Positions 11,762-23,826 of a DNA stretch of 58,000 nt are shown one piece after another. Each line of letters starts with the position of its first letter. The stretch's first letter is position 1. Made by a program: the position numbers and the translations under genes. Below the pieces are notes generated by a model. That model was not told the DNA's origin and searched no databases. It was given only the letters and a program-made list of their open reading frames with translations. This stretch comes from Cryptomeria japonica (taxonomy: Eukaryota > Streptophyta > Pinopsida > Cupressales > Cupressaceae): contig NC_081412.1 in the NCBI RefSeq assembly GCF_030272615.1, positions 548,858,488 through 548,916,487 on the forward strand, given 5' to 3'.

Positions 11762-13059
11762 TATTAGAAATATATGTCTGGTTGTCACTGATGTCAAACT
11801 CGGTGATTTGAATAATTTGCATATAGTAAGTTAGTGTATAGAGTAAAGTTCTTGCAGAGCAGTAATATGTATGTATTAGAGTATTGCACAATAGTGGAAG
11901 ATAGGTATGTATGTATTGAGATGAAGAACTTCGTTGATATGTTAGGTTACAAATGTTGCAGGTGTGCTACAGTTATTGCAGTTGTTGCATCTATTGCAGA
12001 TATGTTTTTTGAAAGGAGGTTTCTCTAGAAATGCGTGTTGTCAGCATGTGGATATGTTTCTCATGTTAACCAATTTTTGAATTCTTGTGTGGAAAGTGGT
12101 TTGGTGCTCCACAAGTTGTTCTCTGGAAGTGTATTTAGCATTGATGGTGTTCAATAGTGATTGCAATACTCCGTATTCCTCTGCATTTTGGTTTCTGGTG
12201 ATGATCTTTTGGAAATACATTGTTCATGACCTTAGTTTCTTTATGTCAAGTTGGATTGTTTTTTGTGCTTCAAAAGAATGCTTGTGGAAGTTTGAGGATA
12301 TGATCATTTTAGGTCTATCCCATCTTGAATGTTTTTTATCTTGTTTTTCTCTAATGCTTGTAACGTGTAATCTAAGTGCTAGAATATTATTGAAATAAAT
12401 CATGTAGAAGACTGATGAAGAAGTATTCTTGGGGAAAGTGTTATTGAGGCTGACTTGGTGCATATACCAGTAATATATATATGTTTTAATTTGTATGTTG
12501 TAGAAGTGTGCATGGAAGTGGAAGCGAATGAGTACAAGTGAGGGTGTTTGTGTGTTGAAGGAGAAAGACAGAGTTGGTGTAATAGAGGATTAGAGTAGGT
12601 AGATTGAGTTATATTTACAAGGATTCTTAATCAGATCTGTTGCAAGCAGTTGTTTGGAAATCTAAGCTTATCAGGAACTGATCCCATCCAAATGTAGATG
12701 CAATTTCTCAGTTCATTTTTTATCTCTATTTCTTGGTAGTGAGCCTTTTAGTAGTATGCCATTGTAGTTTGGGTAGTGATCCCTCCGGGTAGTGATCCCT
12801 TCAATAGTGACCCTTGTAATATCATATAACTAGCTATTCTATCTTGAGAGTTAACCCTCTCTGTGGTTTTTCCCATTTGGGTTTTCCGCGTTTAAAAGTT
12901 TGGTGTCTCTCATATGATTGCATATCTCTTATGTTGAATGCATTTCTTTTGGGCTGAGGTTAATTAATAATAATCTAAGTTTCAAAAGTTCAATTTTTTT
13001 AAAGTTCTTATAAGGGAATACTAATTCAACCCCCTCTTAATATTCCAGTCTATTCAACA
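11762..13059 (+). repeat. 5' LTR of element B
   Basis: It aligns with 16497-17185 from TATTAGAAATATATG (the first TG has decayed to TA; the 3' copy has TGTTAG) through AAGTGTTATTGAGG, and then with 52737-52886. It ends with a C-run motif (TTCAACCCCCTCTTAATATT) and TATTCAACA, directly followed by the primer site. The flank before it is CACTC; the matching duplication is outside the window. Confidence 0.85.
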
Positions 13060-13077
13060 ATTGGTATCAGATCTTGG
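13060..13077 (+). other. Primer-binding site of element B
   Basis: ATTGGTATCAGATCTTGG follows the LTR end. It matches the TGGTATCAGAGC complement of plant initiator-Met tRNA with one or two changes. Confidence 0.8.
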
Positions 13078-13124
13078 TCCCTTGTTGCTAGCTTAACCAT
13101 TTGAGGGAGATCTTATTTGAAGAG

Positions 13125-14110
13125 ATGGCTCCTATGGATATGGCAATACAATATTATTTGAATGAAGAGTTGAACACAACCCTTGAAGATCTAGAGAGTG
13201 TGGAATGTGAGGATGAAGAATTGAAAGAGAATGTCAAGGTAGCAAATAAATGTGTCAAGAAATTGAGAGATCATATCAAAAAGTTCAAAGAAAGGCATAC
13301 ATAAGTTAAAAAATAATTAAAACAAGAAAATGAGACTATTGTGACTCTAAATATGTAGATTGAAGAAAGCAAGAAAGTGGAAGAAATTCTTGAGGATGCA
13401 ATCAATCAAAAGTTAGAAGAATGTGGAAAGTTGTAACAAGAAATCATGAAGCTAAAGTCAAATGAAAAAGTAATTGAAAGAAATGAATTATTGGATAAAA
13501 TGTTGGTTATGAAAAAATCTTATAAAGACAAAGAAGGATTAGGTTTTCAATTTGGTGAATTCTCAAATCAGAATGACAAAGGAAAATGCAAAGAAGAGAG
13601 GGTGGAAGTTGAAAAGAAACCCGAAGATGCAAACAAGGCCTGGAATCAAGTACTGACTGCAAATAACCCTTTGGTTCATCAACCAAATGCTCATTGGTAT
13701 CCTTCATTCCATGGTTATTATTTTCATTGCAAATTTTTTGGATATAAGGCTATAGAATGTAGGTGAAAGGTAAATCAAAATATTCAATGCTTTAATTGTT
13801 AGAGTTTTGGACACAAGGCTAATAACTGCATTAATCAAGGTATGAATAGAAGCTATATATTGTTTGTTAATAGACTAAATGGAACATTTATGAATATGAT
13901 GAATAAGAAATTTCATGGTTATCTTCATATATGTTATGGTTCTGGTCATAAAGCTAATTAGTGTAGATCTAGAACAAATTTAGTAAATTCAAGACAAAGG
14001 AATATCAAGTGACATTTGTAATAAGTTTGGACATTTTACTAATAGATGCACGAATGTGATTGCTTCAAAAAAATCAGATAAATCTAAGAAGATTGTTACA
14101 GTATAGAGAA
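13125..14110 (+). pseudogene. gag of element B (coiled coil plus zinc knuckles)
   Basis: The first ATG after the primer site (13125) opens a charged, coiled-coil-like protein starting MAPMDMAIQYYLNEE. The parallel gag of element H also starts at the first ATG after GAG. The frame continues through stops near 13302, 13333, 13435 and 13764. Knuckle remnants follow: FHCKFFGYKAIEC (His replaced by Tyr), CFNC*SFGHKANNC and CYGSGHKAN*C at about 13725-13970. The product would be the RNA-binding structural protein of the particle. No protease or polymerase domain follows. Confidence 0.75.
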
Positions 14111-14463
14111 AGAAGGAAGAGAATGTGTATGATGTCCTTGAGTCTGGTACAAGTGGTTCGTCCTCCAAAAATTGATTCGGTAGCTTTGTCTTAGGGGGAC
14201 TCTTAAAGAAAATATATTTGTCCCCCCTTGCGAAGAGTTACATATTATAGAATCAGTATGTTGGTGTTGGTATTTTTGTTTGTATGCTATGGTAGATTGC
14301 ATACACAGAGTGTAAGTGATGGCATCATTATGATAAGATAGTTTTTAGTGGGAAAACCCTAGGCATATCAAGAAAGTTAGATATTAAATTTGATGATCAT
14401 TTTTGCATTGCATGTTGAAGAGACTAGATATGAAGAGTAGTTGAGGCATAGAAGAAGAATCAA
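14111..14463 (+). other. gag-ORF2 spacer of element B
   Basis: No coding content is recognised. The position matches the 300-600 bp spacers between gag and ORF2 in elements C and H. Confidence 0.4.
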
Positions 14464-16262
14464 ATGAAGCTTAGCAAAAAGGTATTTATTTCATTCTTTC
14501 ATATGGAATCAAAGATGATAGTGATAGGAGAATCTAGTAGTGGAGATATTGGGAAGCTGGCAAAAGGTCAATTAGATAAATTGGATGATAAGAAAATTAG
14601 GAATCTTGAAATTTCTTTCACAGATGAAGAATCTCAAAGAATAGGAGAATTAGGGGATAAAGGTTTGGACATTTGTAGTGAGTTTCTATAGTTTGTTGAT
14701 TAGGATTCAATCAAGTTAATTTTGAGATGTGTTTAGGATGGTTTCATGATGTTGGACAAACCCTATTACATTTCAAAGGAATCTATATCAGTTATTTCTA
14801 GTTTTGTGGTGTTGGAAGTATAAATCAGTGAAGAAATCAATCAAGACCAAAGAAGTAAAAACCCTAACTAGTATTACGAGAGATCAAAGAGAATTGCTAA
14901 TTGATACAATTATTGACTCGTTGGTGAGAAATGAACTGCTTACGGTATTTCTTACAAGATTTATTTTAGAAATAGAGAAGGACCTACTTTTTCTATAGTT
15001 GTGTATGTTGCATATTAGCTGGTGAAAGAATCCAAAGATTTTGATTTGTGTGAGTTACTATTAATGCAATTAATTGATAATATCACTATGACTAAAGAAG
15101 ATAATATCCTTTCCATTTTGGTTCATTAGTCATGTTTTGGATGCTTTATTTCTTGAGATATTTACCCTTGAAGGATAATGTTGAATGGAAGTGAAATATC
15201 CTGGTTGGAAAGTAGATTTATAGGTATTTGAGTTATCTAGCAAACAAAGATAAGACAAAGCTCATTTCATAAATCTTCAGAAGATGTGGTGTTTTTGTTT
15301 GGTTCTAGAATTGTTAGCTCTTTTGAGGAGAGTCCCTCCTCTGACAAAAGAAGTTTGAAGAGATCAGTTGTAGTTTCCCCTCTAGAATCGAAAAAGATGA
15401 AGAGAATTGAAGAGAAGAAAGAAGTAATTAATCTTGATGATCTGAAACCTCCTAGGGAAGCTAAAGGAAAGAAGGCTAAAATTGAAAAATGAGAAGACAA
15501 TATTGATGAAGATGACCTTTGTAGGACTAAAAATATTTGAAATGTTTGAAGAAGAAGATGGTAGATTGGTGATATGTGGCTTGCGCATCCATCCTATGAT
15601 CAAGATAAAATTGAAGAAGTGTTAGTTGATTATCTTCTCTGGAAGAACATTGGCTTGAATAAACTGGTAGATATTTTACTGGATGTCTTGGTTGAGATGC
15701 GAGAAGATTTTTTGATGAAGTCACTTATAGAAATTGATGAAAAAGATGATGTACATGAAGCTATGGAGAAAAGGTGTATTAGTGGATAGGGGAAATTATC
15801 ATAAAGCATAAATGAAATAAGAGAATGTGTTGAAGATGTGGCCAGATTATACAAGTATTGTATCTGGTGGCTCGCTTCTATTGAGAATTTCAGAGCTAAA
15901 ATTGACTTTATTGAGTTCAAGATGAAATCTCTTGGTAAAATATTTGATATTTTTAGTGATAGAGATGATGAACAAAGAAAAAGGATAAATTATTTGCATT
16001 CTGAGATTTTGTTTTTCCTAAGGTAGAGAGAAGATGTAATGAATAATTTTTGGAGAGTGAAGGAGATAGTTGAAGCTAAATTGGAACATTTCTCCAGTCT
16101 CCTTACTAAAGTAGAAAAGTGTGTGTAGAATCCTTTTGTACCTGATTCCTTATATGATGCTACTGATTTGTTGGTGGAGAATGACAATTTGTGTGTATAC
16201 CTTAGAATGAGTGTGAGTTCCTAGAAGACCTTTATTTTGAAACTTAAAGAGAGGTATAAAAG
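14464..16262 (+). pseudogene. ORF2 of element B, unknown function, strongly decayed
   Basis: Scattered open pieces in several frames show the same order as ORF2 of C and H. An acidic N-terminal part comes first. Then ISKESISVISSF ... KSIKTKEVKTLTS and an Ile-rich helix LLIDTIIDSLVRNELL follow (about 14780-14960). These align with ITPEAIHVVTSF ... ITKTKVTELT ... INTIKDDLVKYA in C. A K/E-rich basic block (MKRIEEKKEVINLDDLKPP, about 15395) follows, then a coiled-coil tail that ends just before the purine tract. I do not recognise the family. The homology is by eye and weaker than between C and H. Confidence 0.55.
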
Positions 16263-16346
16263 AATTTTCTATGTGAAGCAAAATTGAGACTTTTTGTTTG
16301 TTTTGGCAATACACTTTTGTGGTAACCTTTTGTTGTTAACCTTTGT

Positions 16347-16496
16347 CCTTGATGTCAAAGGGGGAGAAATATAAATATTTTGGTAAGGGGGAGAGATATG
16401 AAGAGATAAGGAATAGATGGAGAGAATAGAGAATATCTTTCTAAGGGGGTGAAAAGTGGTTATAAGTGTTTTGCCATCAATGGCAAAGGGGGAGAT
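16347..16496 (+). other. Two polypurine tracts of element B
   Basis: CTTGATGTCAAAGGGGGAG at about 16347-16365 and GCCATCAATGGCAAAGGGGG ending at 16496, directly before the LTR. The second tract is preceded by a short hairpin, TTTGCCAT-CA-ATGGCAAA. The same pair is found in C and H. Confidence 0.75.
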
Positions 16497-17185
16497 TGTT
16501 AGAAATATATGTTTGGTTGTCATTGATGTCAAATGCGTTGATCTAGATTGATCCAGATATAGTAAGTTAGTGTACAGAGTAAAGGTGTTGCAAAGCAGTG
16601 ATATGTATTTATGAAAGTATTGCAGAACAGTGGAAGATAGGTATGCATGCATGGAGATGAAGAACCATGTTGATATGTTAGGTTGCAAATGGGTTATAGT
16701 TGATGTAGGTGTGTTACACTTATTGTAGTTGTTGTAGATGTTGCAAATATATTTTTCAGAAGGGTGTTGCTCTGAAAATGTGTGTTGTCAATATGTGGAT
16801 ATGTTTCTCATGTTAATGAAGTTTTAGATTCTAGTGTGGCAATTGGTTTGGTGCTCCAAAAGTATTCAACATTGATGGTGTTCAACAATGATTGTAGTGC
16901 TCAACATTCCTTTGTATTTTGGTTTCTGGTGATCATCTCTTGAAACTACATTGTTCAAGACCTTAGTTTCTTTATGTCAGGTTGGATTTTATTTTTTGGC
17001 TTTAAAAGAATGCTTGCGGAAGTTCAAGGATATGATCATTCTAAGTCTACTTTACCTTGAATATTTTTATTTTGTTTTGCTCTAGTGCTTGTAATTTGTA
17101 ATTTGACCATTGGAATATTATTGAAAGAAATCATGTATAAGACCGATGAAGAAGTACTCTTGGGGAAAGTGTTCTTGAGGCCAAT
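16497..17185 (+). repeat. 3' LTR of element B, first part
   Basis: Starts TGTTAGAAATATATG after the purine tract and aligns with 11762 onward. It is cut at 17185 by element D. The adjoining CCAAT is the left copy of D's target duplication. Confidence 0.85.
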
Positions 17186-17232
17186 TGATGTAGGACTATC
17201 AAGATGTTTCCTTATATGTCTTGTGTAGTCTT
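17186..17232 (+). repeat. 5' LTR of element D, first 47 bp
   Basis: Matches 51726-51772 (TGATGTAGG..TATC...TTTCCTTATATGTCTTGTG.AGTCTT). Interrupted by element C; resumes at 38966. Confidence 0.9.
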
Positions 17233-17699
17233 TGATGAATACTAAGAGAGGGGGGGGGGGGGGTGAATTAGTATGCCTAAAAACTTAACCAAACTCTTAA
17301 GCAATTTTACTGTAGACCGATATAGTAGTTTAAGAAATTTTACTGTAGATCGATATAGTAGTTTAAACAACAAACCGGTTAAAACACAAACAAGCCAAAT
17401 AGAAAATAGAGCATTCACCCACAGAAGCACAATCACCATAACACAAGATATTTTGATGTGGAAACCCAAATGGGAAAAACCACAGTGAGTAAAACTCACA
17501 AGTCAACTATCTATAGAATAGTAACTAGACTAGTTAAGGTCAGACTGGTTAAGGCCTTACAATGTTCTTCACCAGAATAGATCTTGTTAGGAATCCAGAT
17601 CTCTGTAAGGAGATAAGTTCTGTTAAAGACTACCTTGTTAAAGGATTTTAGATCCACAATTATGAACCACCTTGTTAAAGGATTTACAAAAGGCTTGAC
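17233..17699 (-). repeat. 3' LTR of element C, distal part
   Basis: Aligns with 37814-38225. It carries a run of 14 G (17250-17263) where the 5' LTR has six, and a 33-bp tandem duplication (17303-17368, GTAGAYCGATATAGTAG units) absent from the other LTR. The last five bases, TTGAC, form the left duplication of element F. Confidence 0.9.
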
Positions 17700-18064
17700 T
17701 GTGAGGGTTGAGAAATACAACACCACAGGATCCCAAAGATCTTTGCAAGCTGAATAGCCTGTTACAAGGAGAAGCAAGGAAGCAAATAACAGAAAAACCA
17801 ATACACAGAAAATATGCTCAAAAAGATGAGAGCTCAATATTCACAAAATGTGTAATGTGATAATACTAAAAGGAAAAGAAAATTAACCTCTAATAGGTTA
17901 AGAAACCCTAAAAGGGAAAACCTAGGCTTGCACATAATAATTAATAAAATAATTAATTATTATGCACCTAATGTTAGCTTAAGTGTAAAAAGAGATAATA
18001 GGGAACTTAAAGAATTAAACAAATGTTGTTTGATTAATCAAGTAAAGACCCGATTACTCTAACA
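17700..18064 (-). repeat. 3' LTR of element F
   Basis: Plus-strand TGTGAGGGTT...CTCTAACA, i.e. TGTTAGAG...CTCACA in element orientation. It contains an AT-rich inverted repeat around 17936-17968 (ATAATAATTAAT arms, six-base loop), which is also present in the other LTR. Confidence 0.95.
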
Positions 18065-18417
18065 CACCCCCTTAAGCTAGACTTAGAGAGAAGCAAAAAC
18101 CTAGAACAACTACTGAAAGAAGGAAAGATGGATCCCGATAACAAGGCCTGATCAAGTACCCAAATACAATGAAATCTCTATAAAATGGAGAAAAAGGAGA
18201 AAACCCAATGGGAAAAAAACTCCTCTCCAAAAAGAGATAAAAGAAAATGCTGAATGAAGAAGAAGGAAGGAAGGCCTCATAAGGACCCCCCAAGGACAAC
18301 TTCCTTCACCCCAAGCATAGAGGGCAATTGAAGATAGTGCAGTGATGCAAAAGGTTTTGTGAAGATGTCTGCAACCTGCTTAGCAGTGGGAATGTACTCT
18401 AGAATGAGATAACCATC
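18065..18417 (-). other. Purine tract and 3' untranslated part of element F
   Basis: CTTAAGGGGGTG (minus strand) abuts the LTR and primes plus-strand synthesis. The rest shows no coding content and is shared with element A (11336-11620). Confidence 0.75.
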
Positions 18418-21400
18418 CTAAATCAACTGGTGGATAAAATGCATGTGAAGTTCAATGTGCTTCTTCCACTGATGCTCTACCAAGTTGTGGGAAATATGAA
18501 TAGCACTTTGATTGTCACACCAAAGAATAGTGGGACTATCAGGAAGAAAACCAAACTCAGTCATCAACTGTCGAAGCCATAAGATCTCCTGATTGGCAAG
18601 CATAGCAACTCAGTACTCAGCCTCTGTAGATGATAATGCATGAGCAGTCTACTTCTTGCAAGACCATGTGATAGGACCAGAGCCAAGACAGAAAACAAAG
18701 CCAGAAATAGACTTCCAATTAGTGACATCACCAGCCCAATCTGAGTCAGTGTAGCCAACAATGTGAGGTTCCCCTAATGTGTAGTGAATTCCATGAGAAA
18801 TAGAGCCCTGAATGTACTGTAAAATATGTTTGGCAGCTTGCCAATGACTCTCATAAGGATCATGGGAGAATCGAGAGACAAGGCCAACCACAAAGGAAAG
18901 ATCAGGATGGGTGTGAGTCAGGTACAATAAACTACCAACCAACTACCTATAAAGTGTAGAATCTACTAAAGGAGTGGGACAAGTAGTAATCAAAACAACC
19001 CCTAACTAAAAAGGAGTGGGAGAAAGCTTGCAATCAAGCATGACAAAGCTCCAAAGCATGTCAAGAGAATACATTTGCTCATAAATGTAGATCCCTTTAG
19101 ACGACTGAATCACCTGAAGACTAATGAAATAGTGCAGAAGACCGAGATCTGTCATCTTAAACTGGTCCATCAAGGCTCGCTGAATATGTTGAATCATAGA
19201 GGATGAGCTATCTTTGATGAGGAGATCATCAACATGTAGCACAAGAATCAGGGTCACACCCTTAAGAAATTGAATGTACACTGTGTGATCAAAATGACTG
19301 CGGGTGAAACTAGTGGAGAGCAAGAAAGAATCCATCTTCTCATACCAAGCCCGAGGGGCCTGTTTGAGACCATACAATGAATGCCGAAGTCTGCAAACCA
19401 AGGAACTATCCTGCACAAATACCTAAGGCTACTCCATATAGATTTCCTCCTATAGGTCCCCATGCAATAAGGCACTCTTCACATCCATCTGAAAAATGGC
19501 TCATCCCCAAGAAGCTAGAAGAGATAGTACAAAGCGAATAGAGTTCATCTTGGTGACAGGGGAAAATGTCTCAGAGTAATCAATACCCTCAACCTATGAG
19601 AAACCCTTCACAACAAAACGTGCTTTGTACTTATCAACTGAACCATTAGCATCATACTTAGTGTGATACAACCAGCGACACTTAACCATCTTTCTGCCCT
19701 TAGGAAGAGGACAAAGATCCCAAGTATGATTCCTCATCAAAGAAGAATACTCCTCCTCCATAGCACAATCCCACTTAGGGTGTCCTATAGCCTCTGAAAA
19801 CTTTTGAGGATCATTTGAAATGACATGACTCAAAAGACTAGAATCCACAGTATGAGAACGGGTGTGACGAGTATCTAAAGGATCACTAGCCATAGAGCTC
19901 GTCGCCTCAACAGTAAAGCGAGCCCACTTGGGCATCTGAGGTGGAGAAGGTGGAGGTGGGGATGGAGGATCATCAACACTATCATCATAATCATCCTCAA
20001 AATAATCCTGAAGAGATGCAATGGGAGGAGTAGGCAGAGGAGTAGACACTAGAGTCAGGGTATCCACTGTGGGAAGGCGCTCATCAAACTGAACATCTCA
20101 TCGAAACATGACATCTCTAGAATCAGTATCAAACAACCTATATGCCTTAACATCCTCATAGTAGCCAAAAAAAATGAGGGGTCGACTCTTTCGCTCCATT
20201 TCTTTCCTCTGAGCATCAAGAATAAAATCTCATGCTTCACTACCAAATACTCAGAAAAAAGAAACATCGGGCTTTTCATGAGACCAAGCCTCCTCGGGAG
20301 TCATATGTTGAATCACTTTGCAAGGCATCCGATTCTAAATATAGTTGGCACAACTGACTGCCTCAGTCCAAAAAGATGAATCCATGGACCTGGACTGAAT
20401 CATACAATTCGCCATCTCCCATAAAGCCATTCTACTGAGGGGTGTTGGGAACAATAAACTGATGCTGCAAACCATGCTCATTGCAAAAATCTCTGAAAGC
20501 CTGATTCACATATTCCTCCCCATTATCTGTACGTATCCATCGAATAGAACAACCAAACTGCTTCTCTACAAATATCTTGAAGATTCAAAATGAATCAAAG
20601 ACATCAAACTTGTACTTAAGAAAGTACACCCACGTGTGTCTGGAGAAGTCATCAATAAAAGTGAGTACATACTTGGCCCCAGAAAAAGGAGTGGGAAATG
20701 ACATGAGATAATTGTGAATCAACTCCAAGGGTGCCAAAGCATGAGGGGATCTTCCCTTCAAAAAGGGATCTCTTTGATGCTTGCCAAGCACACAACCATA
20801 ACAAACACCATCAGTGTAGGAAATCTATGGGAGTCCAAGAACAAGTGCCTGTGTACTCATCTGCTGAACATATCTATAATTGACTTGGCCCAAGTGCTCA
20901 TCCCAAAGCTTACTCACTGAATCTACATGTGCTATAAGGGACGAACCTACACCTATAGAGGGATCAAAACCATCAAATTTATACAGACGAGATGTCGTAT
21001 CAACAGTCCCAGTAGCCACAATGAAATCGGATTCATGGAGGTCCCGAATAACCACATCATGTGGTGAGAACTCAATTGTCTTACCAGAGCCAGAATGGAA
21101 AATCTGATAAATGGACAGGAGTTTTGTCAAGATATCAGGGACAACCAAAACATCCTGTAGAGTACCCCCATCCAAAGAGACACAACCTGAACCCAAGAAT
21201 AAAAGTTGAACTGAGTCACCCACTACAATCTGTGAATTACCACAAGAGGCAAGAGAAGTAAGCAACTACTAAGTGTGAGTCATATGGTGAGAAGTACCAA
21301 AATCTAATATCCAAGTGGACCCATAGGTCAAAGCCCGAGTAGTGAGAGCATGACCTTTCCCTGTGGAAGGAGAAGATGCCTGAGGTGAAGAGATGTGATG

Positions 21401-22209
21401 CTATTGCATGGCTTCCTCTAAAGCCACTAAGGGTTTCCAACACCTGGAAGCTTGATGTCCTTCCTTGCCATAAAATTGCAAGTGTTTCTTGATTTCTTCT
21501 TAGTCTTGGAGGAAGACTCACCAAATTGTTAAGATTTCTCATGTTTCAGAGGAAATGGTGGTTTAGAATCAGACTTAGGAGGTGGCTTGGAGGAATGCTC
21601 ACTGCCTGCAGAATTCTTCTTTAGCTTCAGTTTCTGCTTTTGCTTCTCCTTAGAGGACTGAGCAACCAATGCTTTGTGCTTGGACCTTGAGAGAATGTCT
21701 AGCTGAGAAAGATGAGACTGCTCACAAGACAAATGCTCACAATAGACATCAAAGGTAGGAATGGTGAAATGAGCACCCAAGCCATCCATGGTGGAGTAGA
21801 AAGAAGAGGCAAAAAATTGAAAATGACCCCGAAGCTTTGAAAGAATCAAGTGAATGCACTTTGTGCCTGTCTTGATCTTGCCACATCCCTAAAGAACAGA
21901 TCTGGTAGTCTTGAACTTGTTCAAAAAATCCTTAATGGTGGGAAAGGAATCGGGTGATAAGGAAACCAACTTTGCCTCAATGTGTAATGCCTAAATCTTA
22001 TTAACCCTCTAGAAGAGAGACTCAAACTTCAACCACATAGCACGAAAGAGTGAGCAAATCATCAAGGTGACATAGAAGACTATCAAAGACATGCAAAGAG
22101 ATCAAACCCATGGCCTCATCCATCTTATTTTTGTGTTGAATAATCTCATAAGGATGCTACAATAGAGGTTGAAACTCATCCAAACAAGACCATAACCCTC
22201 ATGCCCGTA
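18418..22209 (-). pseudogene. Copia gag-pol polyprotein of element F
   Basis: Minus-strand domains run in copia order. The gag C-terminal half (about 22150-21540) ends in a knuckle remnant, QFYGKEGHQASRC. The protease motif WILDFGTSHHMT sits near 21300, with D-F-G in place of D-S-G. The GAG-pre-integrase and HHCC region (SKLWDEHLGQV, VCYGCVLGKH) is at about 20930-20780. The integrase core follows with TFIDDFSRH and RTDNGEEY, but the segment carrying the final catalytic Glu is missing near 20430. RT shows YGLKQAPRAWYEKMD and VDDLLI (19375-19215), and RNase H shows DSDWAG and WCDNQSAI. At least three frame changes and many stops are present. The gag N-terminus is cut off by element G. Confidence 0.9.
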
Positions 22210-23808
22210 TGATGGGATGGGGTTTGGGATAGACTAGCCTAGTCTATGCTCTTGGATCCTTCCCTAGGATCACCTGGTGTTCTCCTCACACCCTAGGGTC
22301 TCTATGACCCCCTATGCTTGAGGAATCCCTTGACCTTGCCCAATCCACCCACCAATGAGTTGCTATGCTGCTGCTAAGGTCTCGCCTACTCATGAGACTT
22401 AAAACCCCTTACTATGGCTAATAAGGGCTAAGGCTTATTCCACACTTTCCAAGGTCTTAGCAAGGTTAAATCAGGTCTCAAACCATGTTTTACATCCCTC
22501 CATGTTCCCCCAAGAAGTTTCTACCTTCATCCTTTCTACCGATTTCACTGTTTTGTGTTTTTGCTTACAAAACAGGGCTACAAGGATTAGGACCAATTAG
22601 GCCTCCTAACCGGTCTTCTAGGGCTCCCTCTCACAAATGATGCACAACCAACCCTAACTCCCAAAATGGAATACCATTCAATTGGCAAGGGCTTAAGGAT
22701 TTTCTAGGTTTAGGGCCTCCAAGTGGTCGTACATTGCCTAGGGCAAATTTTGGGGTTTTTAAGGGTTTTGTGAGGGTTTTGTGGTCTGCCTAGGTCACAG
22801 TGAAGGTTTTGTGTGTTAGCCACCTTGTTTGGATTGGTGGAGGCTCCTCCTTCACACCAATTATGCTTCTAACACCCCTCTACACCTCTTGCAAAGGATG
22901 TACTCTCCTCTATCCAACCTTGCTCTCCAAGACCTCTGCACCAACAACCATTCCTAACCGGGCACTATCCAGTCTCGCCTAGGAATGGGCATTTGCTTGG
23001 CCTTCCTAAATTTTTAAGGGCCCTTCTTGTTTCTCATTATGGTACAAGGTCTTCACTCTCATTCCCCATGGTTTCATGGTGGTTCCACAATGGGGAATGG
23101 ATTCAAGACTTCATTTACACAATCTTGTCCAGAACTGGATAGTATGAAGACAATTTACAGACTATTTACAAACCCACTCAATCTGCAAGTAAAAACCTAA
23201 ACTAATTGATTGAAATAAAATTATTTACAACATGAAAGAAAAACCACATAGTTTTTGATGTATCTCAATCCATTAATTTCCTTGTTTCCTTCATTCAAAC
23301 TGATTGGTAATAGTTTTACAGTCTCAATCTGATATTCTTGCTAGGGTCATACAATGTCTGACATCCAACCCATGAATTTAGGGTTTGCAAGTACTTATAC
23401 TACCTTTTCCTCAATATATGTGGCCAAAATAGGGTTTTCCATGCTAACCTAAAGAACTTGACATCATGGTGGAAAAGTTGCTTGACAACTTTTAAAAATT
23501 GTCATGCAACTTTTGCAACTTTTGAGCAACTTTCCCAATGTTGCGTTTTATGACTCCTAGACCCAAATTGGGCCAACCTAAGGACACCACCAAGTTATAA
23601 AGGATCCCTAAACACCTCCAAGACATACATACCCTCCATTGTCAAGAAAATCACAATCTTGACTTATGACTCCTAATATCTCCACTAGGACCCTAACTAG
23701 GACCTATGAGCACATGGCTCATTATTTTATGTACAATGGATTCTAAAGAAGCATAACACAAACAAAAGAAGAAATAGAACGAGTTTGGAAGGGTGCTCCT
23801 GCACCATA
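22210..23808 (-). repeat. 3' LTR of element G
   Basis: Aligns along its length with 28445-30042. The outer end at 23808 reads CACCATA, where the other copy has TACCATCA. It contains a near-perfect palindrome, ATAGACTAG-C-CTAGTCTAT, at 22229-22247 and an array of CAACTTTT/AAAAGTTG motifs at about 23471-23545. Confidence 0.95.
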
Positions 23809-23826
23809 CTCCCCCTCTACGCACAA

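Noticed and set aside
13060-13077. tRNA-like sequence at primer sites
   Set aside because: Only the 3'-end complement is present; there is no cloverleaf, so these are primer sites and not tRNA genes.
22800-22982. Plus-strand frames in the G LTR and its copy at 29005-29217
   Set aside because: Both are the same R-U5 segment; they are repeated by virtue of the LTR and antisense to the element.
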